Below are positions 51,250 through 61,176 of a stretch of 64,000 nucleotides of DNA, one piece after another. Source of the stretch: an uncultured Lachnospiraceae bacterium (lineage in GTDB: Bacteria; Bacillota; Clostridia; Lachnospirales; Lachnospiraceae). Each line of letters starts with the position of its first letter. Positions within the stretch are counted from its first letter, which is position 1. Under the pieces are notes generated by a model. It saw only the letters and a program-made list of their open reading frames with translations, searched no databases and was not told the DNA's origin. The position numbers were made by a program, and so were the translations under genes. The stretch spans positions 1 to 64,000 of the forward strand of contig CAJUNR010000004.1 of NCBI GenBank assembly GCA_910587765.1. The letters run 5' to 3'.

Positions 51250-52794
51250 ATGGCTTGCACGATGTTTGCTGCAATTGATGTCGGAAGTTATGAGGTAAAT
51301 CTCAAGATCTACGAGCTTTCCGCCAGAAAAGGAATCCGTGTGGTGAATCATGTCAGACACCGGATGGAGTTGGGGAAAGATACGTATGCGACCGGGAGAA
51401 TCGGGACCGAACTGACGGATGAGCTGTGCGAGGTCTTTCTGGACTTCCGAAGAATAATGAAAGAGTTCGGGGTGGAGGATTACCGCGCCTGTGCGACCAG
51501 CGCGGTGCGCGAGTCGCGCAATCATATTGTACTGCTGGATCGGATCCGCCTGAAAACCGGTATCCGGCTGGAAGTGCTGAGCAATTCCGAGCAGCGTTTT
51601 CTGGGGTATAAAGCGATCGCTTTTAATTCGGACCGGTTTCAGGAAATCATTGAAAAAGGGACCGCGATTGTGGACGTGGGCGGAGGAAGCATTCAGCTCT
51701 CTCTGTTTGACAAGGACAATCTGGTGACGACGCAGAATATCCGTCTCGGCACTCTGCGCCTGAGAGAGCGTCTGTCGGACGTGGCGGAGCGGACGGTCCG
51801 CTACGCGTCCGTCATTGAAGAACTGCTGAACAATGAGATGCGGACTTACCGGAAGCTGTATCTGAAAGACCGGAATATACGGAGTCTTCTGTTGGTGGGA
51901 AATTATATTCAGTACATTAACCGCTATATTCATGAAGACCGGGAGACGAATCAGATCACACGGGAAGAATTTATCACCTTCTACGATGAATTTATTCAGA
52001 AGGGGCAGCAGGCGATGGCGTCAAAGCTTGGTATTTCCAATGAGAACGGTACGCTTCTTCTGCCCACGCTGGTTATCTACAAACGGCTTCTGGAAGAAAC
52101 CGGAGCGGAAAACGTGGTTATTCTCGGTATGGACCTGGGAGACGGGCTTGCCTTTGACTATGCGGAGCGCAGGAAGATCTTAAAGCCCCGCCATAATTTC
52201 GAGAACGATATTATCGAGGCGGCCAGGAACATTGCCAAGCGCTATCATACCAACCGGAACCATACGCAGGTTATGGAACGCCTTGCTTTGTGCATGTTCG
52301 ACAAGCTGAAATCCTTTCACGGGCTTGACAGGCGGGAGCGGCTGCTGCTGCAGATCTGCGTGCTTCTGCATGATTGCGGAAAATATATCAATATGGCCCA
52401 GTCGTCCCAGTGTTCCTATGATATCATCATGGCCACGGAAGTGATCGGGCTGTCGCATATGGAACGGGAAATCGTGGCGAATATCGTCCGCTTCAACAGC
52501 GGGAACGTACTGCCCTTTGAGGAACTGGCGGCCAGTTCGCTTCTGGAGCGGAGCGAATATATCACGATCATGAAGCTGACGGCGATCCTTCGTCTGGCCA
52601 ATGCGCTGGACCGCAGCCATAAGCAGAAGATCAAGGACATTAAAGTGAACGTAAAAGACAATCACATCATGCAGATTCTGGTGGACACATCGGAGGATCT
52701 GACTCTGGAGCAGGCGATGTTTCCGGAGAAGGCCGAACTGTTTGAAGAGGTGTACAGCCTGAAGCCGGTGCTGAAGGCAAAGAGAAGCGGCTGA
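51250..52794 (+). CDS. ppx: Exopolyphosphatase (Ppx/GppA with HD domain)
   Basis: 514 residues. The Ppx/GppA domain (about 1-300) is an actin-like ATPase fold: FAAIDVGSYEVNLKIYEL (N-terminal phosphate loop), ACATSAVRESRN, EQRFLGYKA and IVDVGGGSIQLSLFD near 138-152. The C-terminal HD domain has LLHDCGKYINM near 370. It trims phosphate from polyphosphate or hydrolyses pppGpp. It lies 56 bases upstream of ppk1, so synthesis and breakdown of polyphosphate are encoded side by side. ATG 51250 follows TGGAGGAG. Confidence 0.9.
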   Translation: MACTMFAAIDVGSYEVNLKIYELSARKGIRVVNHVRHRMELGKDTYATGRIGTELTDELCEVFLDFRRIMKEFGVEDYRACATSAVRESRNHIVLLDRIRLKTGIRLEVLSNSEQRFLGYKAIAFNSDRFQEIIEKGTAIVDVGGGSIQLSLFDKDNLVTTQNIRLGTLRLRERLSDVAERTVRYASVIEELLNNEMRTYRKLYLKDRNIRSLLLVGNYIQYINRYIHEDRETNQITREEFITFYDEFIQKGQQAMASKLGISNENGTLLLPTLVIYKRLLEETGAENVVILGMDLGDGLAFDYAERRKILKPRHNFENDIIEAARNIAKRYHTNRNHTQVMERLALCMFDKLKSFHGLDRRERLLLQICVLLHDCGKYINMAQSSQCSYDIIMATEVIGLSHMEREIVANIVRFNSGNVLPFEELAASSLLERSEYITIMKLTAILRLANALDRSHKQKIKDIKVNVKDNHIMQILVDTSEDLTLEQAMFPEKAELFEEVYSLKPVLKAKRSG

Positions 52795-52850
52795 GGCCGG
52801 AAATAGAAAGGCATCTCTGCGGTTGCGCAGATGAGACAGGAGAGAGCATC

Positions 52851-54995
52851 GTGAAGAAAGAGTATATGAAATCGGAATATTTTGAAAACCGGGAGCTTAG
52901 CTGGATGGGCTTTAACGAGCGGATTCTGGGAGAGGCGAGAGACAAGAAAAATCCGCTGTTTGAACGTCTGAAATTTCTGAGCATTACGGCTTCCAATCTG
53001 GACGAATTTTTCATGGTCCGGGTTGCTTCTTTAAAAGATATGGTGAATGCGGAGTATTCGAAAAAAGATTTTTCCGGTATGACGCCGCAGCAGCAGTTGA
53101 ACGCGATTCATGACCGGGTGCACCGTTTTACCGGCACACAGTATTCCACCTGGCAGCGTTCCCTGCTGCCGGGACTCCGGCAGTGCGGACTTCAGGTCAT
53201 TGAAAGCCATGAGGAACTGAATCCGGAACAGGCAAAATACGTCGACCAGTATTTTGTGGAAAACGTCTATCCGGTTCTGACGCCCATGGCCGTGGATTCC
53301 TCCCGGCCGTTTCCGTTGATTGTGAACAAAACGCTGAATCTGGGGGCGCTTCTGAAGAAAAAAAACGAGGAGGACGCGGAGCTGGAGTTTGCCACCGTGC
53401 AGGTGCCGGCGGTTCTTCCGAGAATCATCGTGATTCCTTCGGTGGAGGAGGATGTGAAGTCGGTGATTCTCCTGGAAGATATGATTGCCCGCAATATGTC
53501 TCAGCTTTTCCTGAGCTACGATGTACTCTGCGTCCATCCGTACAGAATTATGAGGAATGCGGATTTGTCCATTGACGAGGATGACGCCTCCGATTTACTG
53601 AAGGAGATTCAGAAACAGTTGAAAAAGCGTCAGTGGGGAGAGGTGATCCGTCTGGAAGTGGATGAAAAGACGGATAAGCGTCTGCTGAAAATCCTGAAAA
53701 GGGAATTTGAGATCAAGGAGGACGCGGTCTATCGGATTGCCGGGCCTCTGGATCTGACGTTTTTAATGAAAATGTACGGACTGGAAGGGTTTGAAGCGTA
53801 TAAGGAACCGCGTTATGTCCCGCAGCCGGTGCCGGAGCTGACAGGGAAAAGCGATCTTTTCGAGGAGATCCGCAGCAGGGACATCCTGCTTCATCATCCT
53901 TATCAAACGTTCGATCCGGTCGTGGATTTTGTGAGAAAGGCGGCGAGAGATCCGCAGGTACTGGCCATCAAACAGACGCTGTACCGGGTCAGCGGCAATT
54001 CGCCGATCATTGCCGCGCTTGCGCAGGCGGCGGAGAACGGCAAACAGGTGTCTGTTCTGGTGGAATTGAAGGCAAGATTCGACGAAGAGCATAATATCGT
54101 ATGGGCGAAGATGCTGGAGCGCGCGGGCTGCCATGTGATCTACGGTCTGGTAGGCCTTAAAACTCACAGCAAGATTACACTGGTCGTGCGCCGGGAGGAA
54201 GACGGCATCCGCCGTTATGTGCATCTGGGCACAGGAAACTACAACGATTCGACGGCAAAACTGTATACGGATATGGGGCTTCTGACCTGTTCGGAGCCGA
54301 TCGGCGAGGATGCGACCGCCGTGTTCAACATGCTTTCCGGTTATTCGGAGCCGGCAAGCTGGAACAAACTGTCTCTGGCGCCGCTGTGGCTGCGGGAGCG
54401 CTTCCTTTCAATGATCCGCAGAGAGACGCAGTATGCGAAGAACGGGGAGCCGGCGCATATTGTGGCGAAGATGAATTCTCTCTGCGATCCGGAGATGATC
54501 GCGGCGCTCTATGAAGCCAGTGCGGCGGGGGTGAAGATCGAGCTGATCATCCGGGGAATCTGTTCGCTGAAAGTGGGGATCCCGGGTATCAGTGAGAATA
54601 TCAGCGTCCGTTCGATCGTGGGAACGTTTCTGGAACACAGCCGGATCTATTATTTCCTGAACGGCGGTCAGGAGGAGGTTTATCTGGCCAGTGCGGACTG
54701 GATGCCGAGAAACCTCGACCGCCGGGTCGAGATCCTGTTTCCCATCGAGAACGAACATTTGAAAAAAGAAGTGCTTCATGTACTGGAGATTCAGCTTCAG
54801 GACACGCTCAAGGCCCAGATCAAGCAGCCGGACGGCTCCTATGAGAAGGTGGACAGAAGAGGGAAGGCGGCGCTCGGCGCGCAGGAGTATTTTATGAAAT
54901 ACGCGAAGAGCCTGAACAGACCGACGGAGGATATGATGCATGACCGGGTGTTTGTCCCGGCGGAGCCGATGGAGGACCCGGAAGATGGAGAATAA
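52851..54995 (+). CDS. ppk1: Polyphosphate kinase 1
   Basis: 714 residues in four parts: N domain (YFENRELSWMGFNERILGEA), head domain, and two C domains of phospholipase D type. The autophosphorylated His is in LKTHSKITLVVRR (near 438), with RYVHLGTGNYND just after; the second histidine is in FLEHSRIYYF (near 595). The enzyme transfers the terminal phosphate of ATP to a growing polyphosphate chain. The start is GTG 52851 behind AGGAGAG. It overlaps the HAD gene downstream by 11 bases. Confidence 0.95.
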   Translation: MKKEYMKSEYFENRELSWMGFNERILGEARDKKNPLFERLKFLSITASNLDEFFMVRVASLKDMVNAEYSKKDFSGMTPQQQLNAIHDRVHRFTGTQYSTWQRSLLPGLRQCGLQVIESHEELNPEQAKYVDQYFVENVYPVLTPMAVDSSRPFPLIVNKTLNLGALLKKKNEEDAELEFATVQVPAVLPRIIVIPSVEEDVKSVILLEDMIARNMSQLFLSYDVLCVHPYRIMRNADLSIDEDDASDLLKEIQKQLKKRQWGEVIRLEVDEKTDKRLLKILKREFEIKEDAVYRIAGPLDLTFLMKMYGLEGFEAYKEPRYVPQPVPELTGKSDLFEEIRSRDILLHHPYQTFDPVVDFVRKAARDPQVLAIKQTLYRVSGNSPIIAALAQAAENGKQVSVLVELKARFDEEHNIVWAKMLERAGCHVIYGLVGLKTHSKITLVVRREEDGIRRYVHLGTGNYNDSTAKLYTDMGLLTCSEPIGEDATAVFNMLSGYSEPASWNKLSLAPLWLRERFLSMIRRETQYAKNGEPAHIVAKMNSLCDPEMIAALYEASAAGVKIELIIRGICSLKVGIPGISENISVRSIVGTFLEHSRIYYFLNGGQEEVYLASADWMPRNLDRRVEILFPIENEHLKKEVLHVLEIQLQDTLKAQIKQPDGSYEKVDRRGKAALGAQEYFMKYAKSLNRPTEDMMHDRVFVPAEPMEDPEDGE

Positions 54996-55803
54996 AAAAG
55001 CGATTTTCCTGGATATGGACGGGACGACGCTGGACGACAACAAGCAGATGTCAGAAGAGAATCTGGAGGCTCTGAGGCTTGCGGCCGAGGCGGGGCACGA
55101 GGTAGTCATTACTACGGGCAGAACGGATTCCAGCGCCGGCTATCTTAGAAAGCGCTACGGGCTGGACCGGATCGGCTGTCGTTATATGATCGTCTACAAC
55201 GGTGCGGCGATCCTGGACTGCGAGACGGGAAAACGTCTGTATTCGAGGACGATTCCCATGGAGTATACAAAGGCGGTGATCGAGGCAGCCAGACGGGAGC
55301 ATTTGTATCTTCACACGTATGCAGGGGATCTGGTTCTCACGGAACGCGAGGACGAGAATCTGGCGGTCTATCTGAAAAGGACCAGCATGAAAGCCAGGAT
55401 TGTGCCCGATCTCATGGAGGCGATCGAACAGCCGGTGCATAAGCTGCTGGCGGTGGCCGTGCGCGAACCGGATCGGCTGCTGGCGTTTCAGGATTCGCAG
55501 GCCGCCTGGGCACGGGGGAAGGTGGATATGTATTTTAGCTGCCGCGAGTATCTGGAGGTGGTTGCAGAGGGAGTCAGCAAAGGGGACGCGCTTCTGAGAT
55601 TCTGCAGGATGATGGGGATTCCGGCAAAACAGACGATCGCGGCGGGAGACGAGGGCAACGACCTGTCCATGATCCGGGCGGCCGGCACGGGCTGTGCGGT
55701 CGCCAACGCGCAGGAGGAAGTAAAACAGGTCGCGGACTATGTGACGGCGCATGACAATAATCACTCGGCGGTTGCGGAGATTGTGAAACGGTTCCTGCTT
55801 TGA
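54985..55803 (+). CDS. Cof-type HAD-IIB family phosphatase
   Basis: 272 residues. HAD motif I DMDGTTLDDN (about 8-17; both Asp present), motif II VVITTGRTDSS (near 43), cap domain of the IIB type (about 85-190), motif III Lys in VSKGDAL (near 199), and motif IV AAGDEGNDLSMIRAAGTG (near 218-235). It hydrolyses a sugar phosphate, nucleotide or flavin phosphate; the substrate cannot be read. Start ATG 54985 lies within the end of ppk1 (ATGGAGAATAA), so translation is coupled. Its place after ppk1 does not by itself imply a polyphosphate role. Confidence 0.9.
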   Translation: MENKKAIFLDMDGTTLDDNKQMSEENLEALRLAAEAGHEVVITTGRTDSSAGYLRKRYGLDRIGCRYMIVYNGAAILDCETGKRLYSRTIPMEYTKAVIEAARREHLYLHTYAGDLVLTEREDENLAVYLKRTSMKARIVPDLMEAIEQPVHKLLAVAVREPDRLLAFQDSQAAWARGKVDMYFSCREYLEVVAEGVSKGDALLRFCRMMGIPAKQTIAAGDEGNDLSMIRAAGTGCAVANAQEEVKQVADYVTAHDNNHSAVAEIVKRFLL

Positions 55804-55834
55804 ATTTTGTGAAAACAGGAGTTTTTGACACCAC

Positions 55835-55875
55835 AGGCTGTAAAACTGTCCCATAGGGAAACAGTTTTGCAGCCT
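55835..55875. terminator. Inverted repeat between the HAD gene and the germination gene
   Basis: AGGCTGTAAAACTGT (55835-55849) and ACAGTTTTGCAGCCT (55861-55875) pair over 15 positions with one mismatch, loop CCCATAGGGAA. It separates convergent genes; T runs are weak. Confidence 0.45.
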
Positions 55876-55887
55876 GCAGTGATTTTC

Positions 55888-57285
55888 TCAGAGTTTCATC
55901 CGGAAAAGCTGCCGTCTGAGTGTTTTCCAGTGGAAAGGAATCAGCGGATAGAGATAGCCTTTTCCGGAAAAGGTCCGGCATCCAAGAAGACTGACAAAAG
56001 TGATCGCCAGTCCGGCAATGAATCCGGTGGATCCGAACCAGCAGGTCAGAAGGAGGAGCAGGATCCTCATGAATTTGACAGCGTAATTCAGTTCTGCGTT
56101 GGACTGCGAATAGTTGGCGATGGTTACGAAGGCCATGTAGAGCATGACTTCGGAGTTGAACCAGCCGGAATTGACTGCAAATTCTCCAATGACCAGACCT
56201 GCAATGACAGAAAGGGGAGTACTCAGCATATCCGGCGTATGGATGGCGGCAAGCCGGAGTCCGTCGACGGCCAGTTCCAGCAGAAGAAACTGCCAGATCA
56301 GAGGAATATTGACGGTATCCTGGATGCGGATAAACTGAAAGCTTTCCGGGATCCATCCTGGGTTCTGCATCAGAAGAAGAAAGAAAGGAGTCAGTACCAG
56401 CGAGATTACCATGATCAAAAATCGGGACAGCCGCAGATAAGTTCCGGTAATGGGCGGGAAATAATAGTCATTGGCCTCCTCTGTAATAGCAAAGAGGGTG
56501 GTGGGAAGGAGAATGGCGGACGGTGAATTGTCCACCAGAATGACAATATTTCCCTCCAGGACAGAAGCGGCGGCTGTATCCGGACGTTCGGTCAGATGAA
56601 ACCTGGGAAACGGATTGAACCAGCGTCCCGGCAGCAGCAGTTCCGCCAGACTTTCCTGATTCATGGTCAGTGAATCCACAGAGATCTCGTCAATCCGTTT
56701 TTTCAGACGTTTCAGGCAGATCTGATCGACCCGGTCTTCCATATAACAAAGGACGATGTCAGTGAGGGTGCTTTGTCCTGCGGTCAGCATTTCCATACAG
56801 AGTTTCGGTGAACGGATCCGACGTCGAATGAGTGCGGTGTTGAAGACGACTGTTTCCACAAAGCCGTCCCGCGAGCCTCTGAGCGTCCGGTCCTTAAAGG
56901 GCTCTTCCACGCTTCTTGCCGGATAGGTACGGCAGTCAATGGCAAGACAGTCCGGCATTCCCTTAATAAAAAGGCAGGGTACGCCGGAGAGAAGATTTTT
57001 CAGTATGTCTTCCATCTGCGTCAAAGTTTCCGCTTCTATATAAGGAAGATTCTGCATCTGGAACTGTTCCGGGGAATCCGGCAGATCCTCCGGTTTGAGA
57101 CTGTAAAAATATTCCAGAAGTTTTTCCAGAATATCATCCTTGACCAGCCCGTCGATAAAGAACAGGCTGGCGGAATGTTCTGCGATCAGCAGATGTTTTT
57201 CCAGAATGTCAAAATTCCGCCCTGAGTCAAGAAGCTGACGCAGGACGGAAATGTTTTCTTCGTAATTATTTGATAATCCTTTCAA
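55888..57285 (-). CDS. GerA-family spore germination protein (SpoVAF/GerAA type)
   Basis: 466 residues from TTG 57285, which has GAGGTG 6 bases upstream. A frame from GTG 57324 exists but has no ribosome site. A soluble N-terminal half of about 260 residues contains RGSRDGFVETVVFNTALIRR, a hallmark of the family. The C-terminal half has five to six membrane helices (from about 285) with ITGTYLRLSRFLIM and the Pro/Gly-rich TPLSVIAGLVIGEFAVNSGW. GerA-type subunits respond to germinants or, for SpoVAF, assist dipicolinate release. GerAB and GerAC partners are not next to it, so it is an orphan. Expression in the forespore is expected. Confidence 0.88.
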   Translation of the reverse strand: MKGLSNNYEENISVLRQLLDSGRNFDILEKHLLIAEHSASLFFIDGLVKDDILEKLLEYFYSLKPEDLPDSPEQFQMQNLPYIEAETLTQMEDILKNLLSGVPCLFIKGMPDCLAIDCRTYPARSVEEPFKDRTLRGSRDGFVETVVFNTALIRRRIRSPKLCMEMLTAGQSTLTDIVLCYMEDRVDQICLKRLKKRIDEISVDSLTMNQESLAELLLPGRWFNPFPRFHLTERPDTAAASVLEGNIVILVDNSPSAILLPTTLFAITEEANDYYFPPITGTYLRLSRFLIMVISLVLTPFFLLLMQNPGWIPESFQFIRIQDTVNIPLIWQFLLLELAVDGLRLAAIHTPDMLSTPLSVIAGLVIGEFAVNSGWFNSEVMLYMAFVTIANYSQSNAELNYAVKFMRILLLLLTCWFGSTGFIAGLAITFVSLLGCRTFSGKGYLYPLIPFHWKTLRRQLFRMKL

Positions 57286-57303
57286 ATCAGTCACCTCGGG
57301 AAA

Positions 57304-57310
57304 TAATATG
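57304..57310 (-). promoter_or_regulatory. Possible forespore (sigma-G-like) -10 element
   Basis: CATATTA on the minus strand matches the CATNHTA pattern of sigma-G/F promoters, and TGATA lies about 18 bases upstream where GHATR is expected. It would give a very short leader starting just before the GAGGTG ribosome site of TTG 57285, and excludes use of the GTG at 57324. Two short degenerate boxes are weak evidence. Confidence 0.3.
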
Positions 57311-57376
57311 CCCAGGAAAGACACGGATTATCAGCAGCCGGCTGTTTGAATTTATAAAAAACTGTTTGACAAAAAG

Positions 57377-58435
57377 CTACTCCGAAAGCACCTGTTTCCA
57401 CAGTTCGTTATATTTTTCCTCCGCCTCTTCGCCGAGGTAATGAAAGGTTTCGCAGCGCGACAGCACGTCGTTTCCCGGGAACAGCGCCTCGTTGTTCAGC
57501 GTATCTTCGTCTTCGATCAGTTCGATGGCGGCGGTGTTGGGAATGGAGTAGTAGATGTATTCAAAGTTTTTCAGCGCGATTTCCGGCCGGCACAGGAAAT
57601 CGATCCATTTCTCCGCGTTCTCCTTGTTCTTGCAGGTGGTGGGGATGACCCAGCAGTCCAGCCAGACGTTGGAGCCTTCCTCGGGCACCACATACTGCAG
57701 GTTCTCGTTTTCCTGTTTGCAGATGGTGGCTTCTCCGGAATAGATGACTCCGATGGCGGCTTTCTCGCCGATCATCATATCCCGTACCTCATCCGTCGTA
57801 TATTTGAGCACCAGCGGTTTCTGTCTGGTCAGAAGAGCGGCCGCTTCCTGAAGCTGCGCATCGTCGGTGGAATTCAGCGAATAGCCGCAGGAGATCAGCG
57901 CCGGAGCAAAGACGTCGCGGGGATTGTTCATCATGACGATGTTGTCCGCGTATTTCTCATCCCACAGACAGTCCCAGCCGGTAATCGGCTCGTCGACCAT
58001 GGTCGTATTGTAGAGAATACCTACCGTGCCCCACAGATAGGGGACGGCATGGGAAGCGTCCGGGTCGAACTCCTTCACGGTTTCCATGTAGGCGGGATCA
58101 ATGTTGGAAATATTCGGAAGGTTATCGTAATTGATTTCCATCAGAAGATCATTGTCCAGCATTTTCTGAATCATGTATTCGGAAGGGCAGACGACATCCC
58201 AGTCCGCCGCACCGTTGGCGATAATAGGGTACATGTCTTCGTTGGTGTCGTAGGTTTTGTAGTTGACCTTGATACCGGTCTCCTCTTCGAACAGGCCGAT
58301 GACTTCTTCATCAATGTATTCGCCCCAGTTATAGACGTTCACTACTCCGTTTTCTCCTGCGGAAGAACCTCCGCAGCCGGTACATACGGCAGCGGCCAGC
58401 AGACAGCCGCATGCGGTCAGAATTTTATTTTTCAT
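57377..58435 (-). CDS. potD: Spermidine/putrescine-binding lipoprotein
   Basis: 352 residues. Lipoprotein signal with lipobox CTGC (Cys near 21), followed by the polyamine-binding fold: VYNWGEYIDEEVIGLFEEET (about 33-52), NYKTYDTNEDMYPII, DVVCPSEYMI and AVPYLWGTVGILYNT near 128-142. Aromatic and acidic residues for polyamine binding are abundant (Trp, Tyr, Asp in these motifs). It delivers substrate to PotBC. Last gene of the five-gene minus-strand operon. Good ribosome site AGGAGGATC. Confidence 0.94.
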   Translation of the reverse strand: MKNKILTACGCLLAAAVCTGCGGSSAGENGVVNVYNWGEYIDEEVIGLFEEETGIKVNYKTYDTNEDMYPIIANGAADWDVVCPSEYMIQKMLDNDLLMEINYDNLPNISNIDPAYMETVKEFDPDASHAVPYLWGTVGILYNTTMVDEPITGWDCLWDEKYADNIVMMNNPRDVFAPALISCGYSLNSTDDAQLQEAAALLTRQKPLVLKYTTDEVRDMMIGEKAAIGVIYSGEATICKQENENLQYVVPEEGSNVWLDCWVIPTTCKNKENAEKWIDFLCRPEIALKNFEYIYYSIPNTAAIELIEDEDTLNNEALFPGNDVLSRCETFHYLGEEAEEKYNELWKQVLSE

Positions 58436-58470
58436 AATGTGATCCTCCTGATTGCTTATTTTTTATTCTT

Positions 58471-59283
58471 TCATCGTCTCTCCGCCGCCGGCAGTTCCCG
58501 CGGCTTCAGGTTCACGAAGACCAGTACAAGGAAGACGGCCAGGAACATGATCGTGGAGAGCGCATACATTTCCGGCTTGATTCCTTTGCGAAGTTCCGAG
58601 TATATGAGAGTGGAAAGGGTGTCCGCTCCCAGGCCCTTGACGAAATGAGTGATTACAAAATCATCCAGAGACATGGTAAAGGACAGCAGGAATCCGGACA
58701 GGACCCCGGGCATGATATCCGGCAGTACAATGCGGAAAAATGCCTGCCGCTCCCCCGCTCCGAGGTCGAGAGCGGCTTCATACATGGACAGATTGAGCTG
58801 CTTCAACCTTGGCATGACGCTCAGGACTACATAGGGCAGATTAAACGTGATATGCCCGATCAGTACGGTCCCGAACCCCATCTCAAAATGGATGCCGACT
58901 GCGGAGAGCACATTTCCAAGCGTGATGAACAGAAGCATAAAGGCGATGCCCGTCACAATCTCGGCATTCAGCATGGGGATGTTGATGATGCTCATCAGCA
59001 GATTCTGCCGGCGCTTCTTCATATGATGAAAGGCGATGGCGGCGGACGTCCCCAGAAGCGTTGCGATCAGCGCGGACAGCACTGCCAGTAGCAGCGTATT
59101 GCCGAGCGCGGCCAGGATCGTTCGGTTTTCAAAAAGCTGCAGGTACCATTTGAGGGAGAAGCCTCCCCATTTTACAGATGTCCTGGACTGATTAAAGGAC
59201 AGTACGATCAGGGTTGCGATCGGCGCATAGAGGAAAAGCACGATCAAAAACAGATACGTACGGCCAAACCATTTCCTGATCAT
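58471..59283 (-). CDS. potC: Spermidine/putrescine ABC transporter permease
   Basis: 270 residues, six membrane helices. The permease EAA loop for contact with the ATPase is visible as MYEAALDLGAGERQAFFRIVLPDIMPGVLSG near residue 175-205. It starts at ATG 59283, overlapping the stop of potB by 4 bases, so the two permeases are co-translated in equal amounts. It forms the channel together with PotB. Confidence 0.94.
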   Translation of the reverse strand: MIRKWFGRTYLFLIVLFLYAPIATLIVLSFNQSRTSVKWGGFSLKWYLQLFENRTILAALGNTLLLAVLSALIATLLGTSAAIAFHHMKKRRQNLLMSIINIPMLNAEIVTGIAFMLLFITLGNVLSAVGIHFEMGFGTVLIGHITFNLPYVVLSVMPRLKQLNLSMYEAALDLGAGERQAFFRIVLPDIMPGVLSGFLLSFTMSLDDFVITHFVKGLGADTLSTLIYSELRKGIKPEMYALSTIMFLAVFLVLVFVNLKPRELPAAERR

Positions 59284-60089
59284 AACACATTGCCCTCCCC
59301 GTTGTCATATTTGGACGACAGGACCATGCTGAAAATGATGAAAAGCATCAGTACCAGGGAAAGTCCGCTGCCCACATGCCAGCTCGTCCCTTTCATGAAC
59401 TCCTGTTCGATCACATTGCCGATGAGCAGGATCTTGCCTCCACCCAGCAGCGTGGAGATCACAAAGGTGGTCAGAGAAGGGATAAAGACCATCGTGATTC
59501 CGCTGATGACGCCGGGAAGGCTCAGCGGAAAGATGATCTTGTAAAGCGTCTGGAAGCTGCTGGCTCCCAGATCTCTGGCCGCATGGATGACATTCACGTC
59601 AATTTTCGAGATGACGTTGTAAATCGGAAGGATCATAAACGGCAGGAAATCGTAGACCATGCCGAATACGATGGCGGCCGGGGTATTTATGATCTTAAAC
59701 CGGGGCAGCCCCAACAGTTTCAACAGCGTGTCGAGGACTCCGTTGGTGTCCAGAAGAACGACCCATGCCAGTGTCCGCAGCAGGAAATTCATCCACATGG
59801 GGAGGACAAAGAGGAAGATGATAAAACCGGATCTTCCCAGTCTGCTCCCGGAGAGGATCAGCGCCAGCGGATAAGCCAGTAGAAGACAGACGGCGGTGCT
59901 CAGAAGGGACAGTCCCAGAGAGAGGAACAGCGCTTTGGAATGTTCCGCCGTAGCGATGGCGGTCAGATTTGCCATGGTAAACGCGCCGCTTCGGTCCGTC
60001 AGTCCATAGTATACGATGAACAGCAGCGGGATGATGATAAAAGCGGCGGACCAGATCAGGCAGGGGTAAGAGAGGGATTTTCTATACAT
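59280..60089 (-). CDS. potB: Spermidine/putrescine ABC transporter permease
   Basis: 269 residues, six membrane helices. The EAA-type loop reads [19 protein letters not shown] near residues 170-190. Its start lies 8 bases inside the end of potA. Partner of PotC in the membrane. Confidence 0.94.
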   Translation of the reverse strand: MYRKSLSYPCLIWSAAFIIIPLLFIVYYGLTDRSGAFTMANLTAIATAEHSKALFLSLGLSLLSTAVCLLLAYPLALILSGSRLGRSGFIIFLFVLPMWMNFLLRTLAWVVLLDTNGVLDTLLKLLGLPRFKIINTPAAIVFGMVYDFLPFMILPIYNVISKIDVNVIHAARDLGASSFQTLYKIIFPLSLPGVISGITMVFIPSLTTFVISTLLGGGKILLIGNVIEQEFMKGTSWHVGSGLSLVLMLFIIFSMVLSSKYDNGEGNVL

Positions 60090-61155
60090 CCAGTATCACA
60101 GCCTCCTCATCTTCGGATTCCGGTTTGTTCATAATCTGTATATTGAAAGGATCCACGCGGATGCTGACCTGCTGCCCGACCGGGTACATTTTCGTACTCT
60201 GCACCAGCCATTCACGGCCGCAGGCGGTGACCTCCATCTCATAGTGAACGCCTTTGAAAATCAGATGCGATACGACTCCGTCGAGGATGCCCTTTCCGGG
60301 TTCCCCGAGTTCCACGTCCTCCGGACGGATGACCACGTCCACCGGCCGGTTGCGCCCGAAGCCCGTGTCCACGCAGGGGAAGATGATGTCAAAAATCTTC
60401 ACTACCTTATCCTCCACCATGACGGCGGGGAAAATATTGCTGTCGCCGATAAAATCGGCCACGAAAGCGTTGACGGGCTCGTTGTAAATGTCCTCCGGCG
60501 TTCCGATCTGCTGGATATAGCCCTGGTTCATGACCACGATGGTATCGGACATGGTCAGCGCTTCTTCCTGATCATGGGTTACGTAGATAAAGGTAATGCC
60601 GAGTTCATTCTTCATGCGAATCAGCTCGTACTGCATCTCCTGACGGAGCTTTAGATCCAGCGCTCCGAGCGGTTCGTCAAGGAGCAGGATTTTCGGCTCG
60701 TTGACAATGGCGCGGGCGATGGCGATCCGCTGCTGCTGTCCGCCGCTCAGGGAATCCGGCATCCGCTTCTCATAGCCCTCCAGATTCACCAGTTTCAGCG
60801 CGTATTTGATCTTGTCGTCAATGTAGGATTTGCTCTTGCCGCTGATCTTCAGGCCGAAAGCGATATTTTCGGCAATGTTCATGTGGGTGAACAGCGCATA
60901 TTTCTGAAAGACCGTATTCAGCTGCCGCTTGTTTGGGGGCAGGGCGGTGATATCCTTTCCGCCGAAGATGACGCGTCCCTCGTCCGGGGTCTCAAAGCCG
61001 CCCAGAATCCGCAGAGTGGTCGTCTTTCCGCAGCCGCTGGGTCCGAGGAGCGTCAGAAATTTATTTTCATTAAAATACAGGTTCAGATCGTCCAGCACTT
61101 TGTGTCCGTCATAGATCTTGGAAATGTTCTGCAGTTCGATCAGTCTTTTACCCAT
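60082..61155 (-). CDS. potA: Spermidine/putrescine ABC transporter ATP-binding protein
   Basis: 357 residues. Walker [15 protein letters not shown] (about 35-48), Q-loop FQKYALF, signature [14 protein letters not shown] near 137, Walker [13 protein letters not shown] near 157 and H-loop VTHDQEEAL near 192. A C-terminal TOBE domain (about 275-350, [18 protein letters not shown]) may sense substrate. It powers PotBCD. Start codon ATG 61155 behind AAAGGAG, 21 bases after the regulator gene. Confidence 0.95.
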   Translation of the reverse strand: MGKRLIELQNISKIYDGHKVLDDLNLYFNENKFLTLLGPSGCGKTTTLRILGGFETPDEGRVIFGGKDITALPPNKRQLNTVFQKYALFTHMNIAENIAFGLKISGKSKSYIDDKIKYALKLVNLEGYEKRMPDSLSGGQQQRIAIARAIVNEPKILLLDEPLGALDLKLRQEMQYELIRMKNELGITFIYVTHDQEEALTMSDTIVVMNQGYIQQIGTPEDIYNEPVNAFVADFIGDSNIFPAVMVEDKVVKIFDIIFPCVDTGFGRNRPVDVVIRPEDVELGEPGKGILDGVVSHLIFKGVHYEMEVTACGREWLVQSTKMYPVGQQVSIRVDPFNIQIMNKPESEDEEAVILDV

Positions 61156-61176
61156 CGTATCCGACTCCTTTGTATG

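Noticed and set aside
57286..57324. GTG start giving 13 more residues on the germination protein
   Set aside because: There is no ribosome site before it, whereas TTG 57285 has GAGGTG at 6 bases.
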